Below are positions 54,201-57,066 of a stretch of 57,066 nucleotides of DNA, piece by piece. The position numbers and the translations under genes were made by a program. The stretch lies in contig JAQUQD010000009.1 of assembly GCA_028716265.1 (NCBI GenBank), forward strand, positions 1 through 57,066, read 5' to 3'. This stretch comes from Bacteroidales bacterium (GTDB lineage Bacteria; Bacteroidota; Bacteroidia; Bacteroidales; JAGONC01). Every line of letters begins with the position of its first letter. Position 1 is the first letter of the stretch. Below the pieces are notes generated by a model, which saw only the letters and a program-made list of their open reading frames with translations, was not told the origin of the DNA and searched no databases.

Positions 54201-55262
54201 ATTGTCAACGCAGATGCGCCCGATGCTTACTTCAGAGTACAGGTCCATTTCGTTTGATTCTCCCCACAGGTTGTCCCCGTCGGTGTTCCAGTTTCCGTCG
54301 AGGTTGGAATAATACATATCTGAGGCAATATCGTCATCGTCCTCAGCAACCAATCCTCTTGGCGGAATGATATTCTCGGCTGCATTGGCAACGTCACCGT
54401 CGCCACCGAGAATGACATAGGAGATGCCATGGTTGCTGTAATAATCTATAATGCAGTTCCTTATTTTTTCTGCATTATCCTGCCCCTGGTAGGTCGAAAT
54501 GATCTCCTCGATGGAAATTGTTTTTACAAAATATCCGGTGGATACCTTGAAGGCAACATAGTCGTCGAAGGCAGGCAGCAGTGCGTTGTTGGAGATCAGC
54601 AACAGGTCATACGGATCCACGTCGCGGGTATCTGTAAAGGTGTAAGCATCCAGTGATTCTGGATTTTGGACGATTTGATGGATCCTTTGGCTGATCAACG
54701 CGGAGGATCTACCCAGCAAAGAAGCTTCAGCAGCCCTTTTGGTGCGATCGGTAATGACCTCCAGGGTCACTTCTTTGAGAAACCTGACCATATCGGAGGC
54801 AGGCTCATAAACGACCGGGCACAGCGTAAAGGACCCAATGGAATGACCATTGAGAAAGTTGGTGGAAAGATTGTCGATCATCCTTGCAGGATAGGGCTCC
54901 AGGGAACTGTATATGGATTGATCCGGTACTAGTGTGACCTTTTCTCCCTTGTATTGGGATATAGGGACAGGTTTGACCGCCGGTTTGATGCGGATGCCCT
55001 GCTGATCGGGATAAAAGGTGGTTGACACGATCCGGATATTCACAAGCTCATGGCCGGGTGCCAGCAAATACTCTGCGCCATAATATGGGATCTCGGGCGT
55101 GCCCTCCTTTCCCATATTCACACAGTTGTCATATATGATCAGTGAAAATCCATCCTGGGCGGGTACAATGTCCGGTTTCCCGAACTGGATGGTAAATGTC
55201 TGGGCGAAGGTAGAAAGGGTGAGAAACATTACCATACCGGTAACAATGTAAATCCTTTTCAT
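51288..55262 (-). CDS. Gingipain-family (C25) secreted cysteine protease with cleaved-adhesin domain and T9SS domain
   Basis: 1324 residues from the Met at 55262 (the longer start at 55295 falls inside the promoter). Signal peptide ends STFAQ; propeptide region to ~residue 210; then the C25 domain: YDLLLISNNALLPAFDDYVAFK, YVILGGDGDV, His452 (LLNHLGHSNVT), Cys488 (VVGYSQGCYNGSFDN), FAEAF... and LFGDPSMDIWTQ at the end. Ig-like modules follow, then a cleaved-adhesin domain (~919-1056; FENWETGDFSKFAW ... DYILLPP), one Cys-containing 'NPVYYPSEED' module, a PKD-like module, and a type A T9SS domain (ISPNPAMDRILLTIYS ... VKKLILQ). Arg or Lys preference cannot be read by eye. Confidence 0.9.
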   Translation of the reverse strand: MKRIYIVTGMVMFLTLSTFAQTFTIQFGKPDIVPAQDGFSLIIYDNCVNMGKEGTPEIPYYGAEYLLAPGHELVNIRIVSTTFYPDQQGIRIKPAVKPVPISQYKGEKVTLVPDQSIYSSLEPYPARMIDNLSTNFLNGHSIGSFTLCPVVYEPASDMVRFLKEVTLEVITDRTKRAAEASLLGRSSALISQRIHQIVQNPESLDAYTFTDTRDVDPYDLLLISNNALLPAFDDYVAFKVSTGYFVKTISIEEIISTYQGQDNAEKIRNCIIDYYSNHGISYVILGGDGDVANAAENIIPPRGLVAEDDDDIASDMYYSNLDGNWNTDGDNLWGESNEMDLYSEVSIGRICVDNVQEIQNFINKLIKYQDNPVVEDIEKALMVGEQLNSYTWGGTYKDEIANGSSANGYTTVGIPSSIEVSKLYEMTQMWYKEDIFDQFNEQGVNLLNHLGHSNVTYNMKMYNSDLTTTNFTNDGITRGFVVGYSQGCYNGSFDNRDDGGGHGGTDCFAEAFTNLQTGEVATIANSRYGWYNPGGTNSSSQYYDRMFYDAIFGENITQVGDVNAQSKEDDVSYMQNDANWRWVAYETNLFGDPSMDIWTQIPTDIIADIPVSISIGSTSVSIQTDAPFARIAVMAADELIGRAIADANGDATITFAMLTDPAPLDITITAHNRNKLTGEVLVIANQPYLIYTAYQLNDASGNNDGCVDFGENILMALTIKNVGDQPAYNTEITIASDNEFITLTDNHQSYGIIPAGTTKTVEDAFAFEVASDIPDQTIIHFGITMVAEDTWEDDVSMIACAPKFTSGAIFYNDSVGGNSSGSIDPGETMTVIIPVLNIGHSDGIDATVILSSTSTFVTIENPFAGIDILPADSSFNLEFNIAVDDEAPLGSFIDLTLNFTCGDYTYQRTYIGTIGIVFENWETGDFSKFAWSSNSQVPWQVTNESPYEGEFCIRSGIINHDEATNFKLTYNCVAPDSISFFRKISSEENADYLQFYVDNTLMDEWAGMFDWERFSYPVTAGVHTFKWVYIKNYDEIKGMDRAWIDYILLPPTTVTTCNPGSDTTICEGVDYQCDAVASNYYDLEWTTSGTGTFSAVAILNPVYYPSEEDYDAGTVSLFLTAFSNLPCGDITREMILSFISVPDAPGIPAGPQYVDLYYTTMSEYSIQPVPGATSYSWLLEPTTAGWISGIDVMGTVTWNPEFTGNVTVSALAVNECGNGAYSDALEIVVNNTVGIDPLNGKGLAIQISPNPAMDRILLTIYSASEEHVDITVTHISGAVALTWKDITVNTLLKKELDLSALSSGIYYIGVTGEKSHAVKKLILQ

Positions 55263-55292
55263 GGCAAATTGGTTTAGTTGATACAAGACTAA

Positions 55293-55323
55293 CAAAGGTA
55301 AAACAGTTCGATGTAATTAACAA
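55293..55323 (-). promoter_or_regulatory. Promoter TTG-N20-TACCTTTG for the gingipain-like gene
   Basis: TTG at 55321-55323 and TACCTTTG at 55293-55300 on the minus strand with exactly 20 bases between. It lies 31 bases before the ATG at 55262 and excludes the in-frame ATG at 55295. Confidence 0.75.
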
Positions 55324-55340
55324 ACCGTTTAACATTTAAT

Positions 55341-55405
55341 ATCAAAGATCAAAAATCAAAAATCAAAATGATAAGTACTAAATCATAAATACTGAATCAT
55401 AAATA
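55341..55405. repeat. A/T-rich tandem word repeat downstream of the unknown gene
   Basis: Successive variants of GATCAAAAATCAAAAATCAAAAT, then TAAATCATAAATACTGAATCATAAATA. It lies between the stop of the minus-strand gene at 55407 and the gingipain-gene promoter. No ORF. Confidence 0.45.
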
Positions 55406-55406
55406 G

Positions 55407-56702
55407 TTACACGATCATCTCATTCAGCCGGTGCCTCCACATGACAAACCCGTCAATGAAAGGGGAGTTGACGTTCTCATGCACGATGACGTTGAATACC
55501 AGGTCCGGATCGTGGGGCAAGGTTCGGTAAGCCTGCTTGTACTGTTCCCTTCCGCTGTTCCTGACCTGGTTGATGGCTTCTTCCACGCGGCGGTACTGCA
55601 GTTCCATTTCCTGCTCTCCTTTTCCTGCACTCCAGATATACGTGGCATGCGTATTCAGCAGTTCCCAGACAAAATGATTCATACGCTCGCCCTCAATGGT
55701 GAAAAGGAATCCAAAAAAAGGGTGAAGGGTAAATTTGAGTTTGGAACGGGCAACCTGTTTCTGCCCTGCCAGGTATTCCAACTGTTTGCGGTTGCGGGCC
55801 CTGGATGTCGAAAGCAGGAATTTCAGGATCTCCTCCTCGGACTGGTTAAAAATGTTCCCCTCCTTTTCATCGGGAGCAAATTCATCGAAAATATCATTGG
55901 AGGTGAACAGTGATTTATCGGGAACGGCGTGAAACGGCGGTTTGGTGATCCCGGTGGTCCGGATGTTCCGGATGCTGTCGATCAGGTCTTCGTTGATCAG
56001 GTTAATGATCATTGAGGTTGCCTCTGTTCTGACTACTTTCCTATTCTCTGCGATAATCCTGGCAGTGACGTTAAACTTCCTGGTTCTCAGCGCTTTCATG
56101 AAATAACTCTTGATCAGGTCGAACTCAGGGAGAAGAAAATCATTGCGTATTTTGAACCTCACAAGTTCGCGGGTTTCCTGCACAGGATGTTCAAAGACAA
56201 CGTATCCCAGCTTGAAGACTGCATCTTTGAAATGAATGGTGAATTCCTTGTGAAACGTTTCCCGGGATGGGGTAGAGCGAAAAAGGAGATTTGTCCTTTT
56301 CATTCGTTGCTGTCTGTTTCCGGGCAACGAATGGCTGATGTCCTCATAGGCTTCGGTGCTGGCCTGGTCAAGACGAGATAATTCGGTCATGGAGTAGCGG
56401 AGGCATTGTTTTAGCGCTGAAATATCCAGAAGCTGGTCGAATTCGATAAAATCAATGGTTGATTTGGGATTCTGAAGCTGGAAGGAAGCTGTGTCGCGCT
56501 GGAAAAAATTGCTGACCCGGACCTTCAGACGATGGTTTGCTTTATCGAATTCCAATTGCTCGATTTCCCAATATATATTTCTGATGCGATTGAAAGGAAT
56601 ACTGTCAACCGGTAAATTGGATCGTTCAACAGGGAGAAACAGTTGGTCATTAAAATAAATGTTCCCGTCGTGGATACGGATGATGACTTTTTGGGCAGAC
56701 AT
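55407..56702 (-). CDS. Hypothetical cytoplasmic protein, unknown function
   Basis: 431 residues, no signal peptide or membrane segment. N-terminal IIRIHDGNIYFNDQLFLPVERSNLPVDSI looks like a beta-rich domain; the middle (HKEFTIHFKDAVFKLGYVVFEHP, LVRFKIRNDFLLPEFDLIKSYFMKAL) and C-terminus (HPFFGFLFTIEGERMNHFVWELLNTHATYIWS) are mixed and charged. No catalytic motif recognised. The gene is intact, with codon use like its neighbours. Not obviously linked to the protease genes. Confidence 0.7.
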   Translation of the reverse strand: MSAQKVIIRIHDGNIYFNDQLFLPVERSNLPVDSIPFNRIRNIYWEIEQLEFDKANHRLKVRVSNFFQRDTASFQLQNPKSTIDFIEFDQLLDISALKQCLRYSMTELSRLDQASTEAYEDISHSLPGNRQQRMKRTNLLFRSTPSRETFHKEFTIHFKDAVFKLGYVVFEHPVQETRELVRFKIRNDFLLPEFDLIKSYFMKALRTRKFNVTARIIAENRKVVRTEATSMIINLINEDLIDSIRNIRTTGITKPPFHAVPDKSLFTSNDIFDEFAPDEKEGNIFNQSEEEILKFLLSTSRARNRKQLEYLAGQKQVARSKLKFTLHPFFGFLFTIEGERMNHFVWELLNTHATYIWSAGKGEQEMELQYRRVEEAINQVRNSGREQYKQAYRTLPHDPDLVFNVIVHENVNSPFIDGFVMWRHRLNEMIV

Positions 56703-57066
56703 AGGATACTGCTTCGGAGAATTATATTACCCGTCCGACAAATTTCGATATTTATTTTCAACGTGGGATTCCTATTGCTTAATTATTTGGGGCTACCGTG
56801 TTACAGTGTAACGGAATGATATTAATTATAGAATTCGAACACATATCCGTCATCGAATTGGATCTCATACCGTCTTAGGAGATTCAGGTATTCTTTCCGG
56901 AAGATGTTTTTCCGATGGTGATTTTCCTGGTTCACTATATAATTTAACGTGAGTTCGACATAATTTCAATAGCATAAAGTCACTGATTGATCAATGATTT
57001 CGAGATTCAGAGAAGGCTTTTTGGGTAAGAATGAGTAGGCAATTAACCCGCCTATGAGGTTAATCA
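56703..57066. other. Right-edge region with a transposase remnant and no complete gene
   Basis: 364 bases. Contains the transposase fragment at 56822-56965 (minus), about 100 bases of non-coding sequence beyond it, and a 7-bp inverted repeat ATTAACC/GGTTAAT at 57042-57048 and 57058-57064 near the edge. Nothing else is supported. Confidence 0.5.
56822..56965 (-). pseudogene. C-terminal remnant of an IS200-like (Y1, REP-associated type) transposase
   Basis: Translating the minus strand from after an in-frame TGA (56966-56968) to TAA (56822-56824) gives 47 residues: LNYIVNQENHHRKNIFRKEY, then LLRRYEIQFDDGYVFEF. This matches the typical C-terminus of Bacteroidota Y1 transposases (YI-x-NQE-x-HHR-K-x-F-x-x-EY, then YDERYVFE). 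The catalytic HUH and Tyr regions are not in frame upstream, so only a fragment remains, though the upstream part may lie beyond the window. Confidence 0.7.

Noticed and set aside
1-57066. Prophage, plasmid replication or integrated element genes
   Set aside because: No integrase, phage structural, replication or conjugation genes were seen; only a short transposase remnant and small repeats.

Overview
The window is from a Bacteroidota genome, most likely a fermentative anaerobe of the Bacteroidales type. Evidence: a SusC-type TonB receptor in a glycan locus, seven proteins ending in type A C-terminal domains of the type IX secretion system (T9SS), Bacteroidota promoters (TTG, 20 bases, TAnnTTTG), and absence of Shine-Dalgarno-dominated starts. 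Tryptophanase, phosphate butyryltransferase/butyrate kinase and a rubredoxin fusion fit amino-acid fermentation. I see no tRNA, rRNA or CRISPR.

Layout. (1) 1-4.7 kb, minus: the upstream end of a laminarin-type polysaccharide locus: PKD lipoprotein, GH16 glucanase, SusC (cut by the left edge). A strong hairpin terminator lies between the lipoprotein and the glucanase. (2) 4.75-11.5 kb, minus: a leucine/isovaleryl-CoA degradation operon (carboxyltransferase beta subunit, methylglutaconyl-CoA hydratase, a chimeric biotin protein, acyl-CoA dehydrogenase, HMG-CoA lyase). The expected biotin carboxylase is missing. The biotin protein joins a pyruvate/oxaloacetate-type carboxyltransferase to what looks like the BT docking domain and biotin domain of an MCC/PCC alpha subunit. 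That composition predicts a transcarboxylase. (3) 11.6-15.2 kb: a frameshifted GxxExxY gene flanked by inverted degenerate repeats, a metallo-beta-lactamase-fold hydrolase, and buk/ptb. (4) 15.2-22.8 kb: M64 peptidase, a barrel protein, a GSGN-repeat protein, a transglutaminase-like membrane protein and partner, tryptophanase and a QueD-family enzyme. (5) 22.8-28.3 kb, minus: ECF sigma factor, anti-sigma/beta-barrel fusion, PKD T9SS protein and PD40 lipoprotein. (6) 28.4-41.1 kb, minus: AlgJ-like protein with C-terminal repeats, subtilisin, a truncated and an intact membrane glycosyltransferase-like gene, a giant GH-A-type glycosidase, and a secreted peptidylarginine deiminase resembling Porphyromonas PPAD. 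(7) 41.1-43.1 kb: a candidate small RNA with its own promoter and terminator, an orphan LytTR regulator, and a flavin reductase-rubredoxin fusion with an operator-like palindrome. (8) 43.1-55.3 kb, minus: two paralogous papain-like proteases with a dockerin-like calcium-binding insert between catalytic His and Asn, and a gingipain-family (C25) protease. (9) The right edge holds an unknown gene and a remnant of an IS200-like (Y1) transposase.

Two themes stand out. The first is a secreted arsenal that combines gingipain-like, papain-like, subtilisin-like and M64 peptidases with a PPAD-like deiminase. This recalls the P. gingivalis pairing in which the protease exposes C-terminal arginines and the deiminase citrullinates them. 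The second is an apparently ATP-independent variant of leucine catabolism. Many spacers contain palindromic, word-like degenerate repeats, one of them inserted in frame in a membrane protein. All calls come from reading the sequence and remembered family motifs; no search was run.
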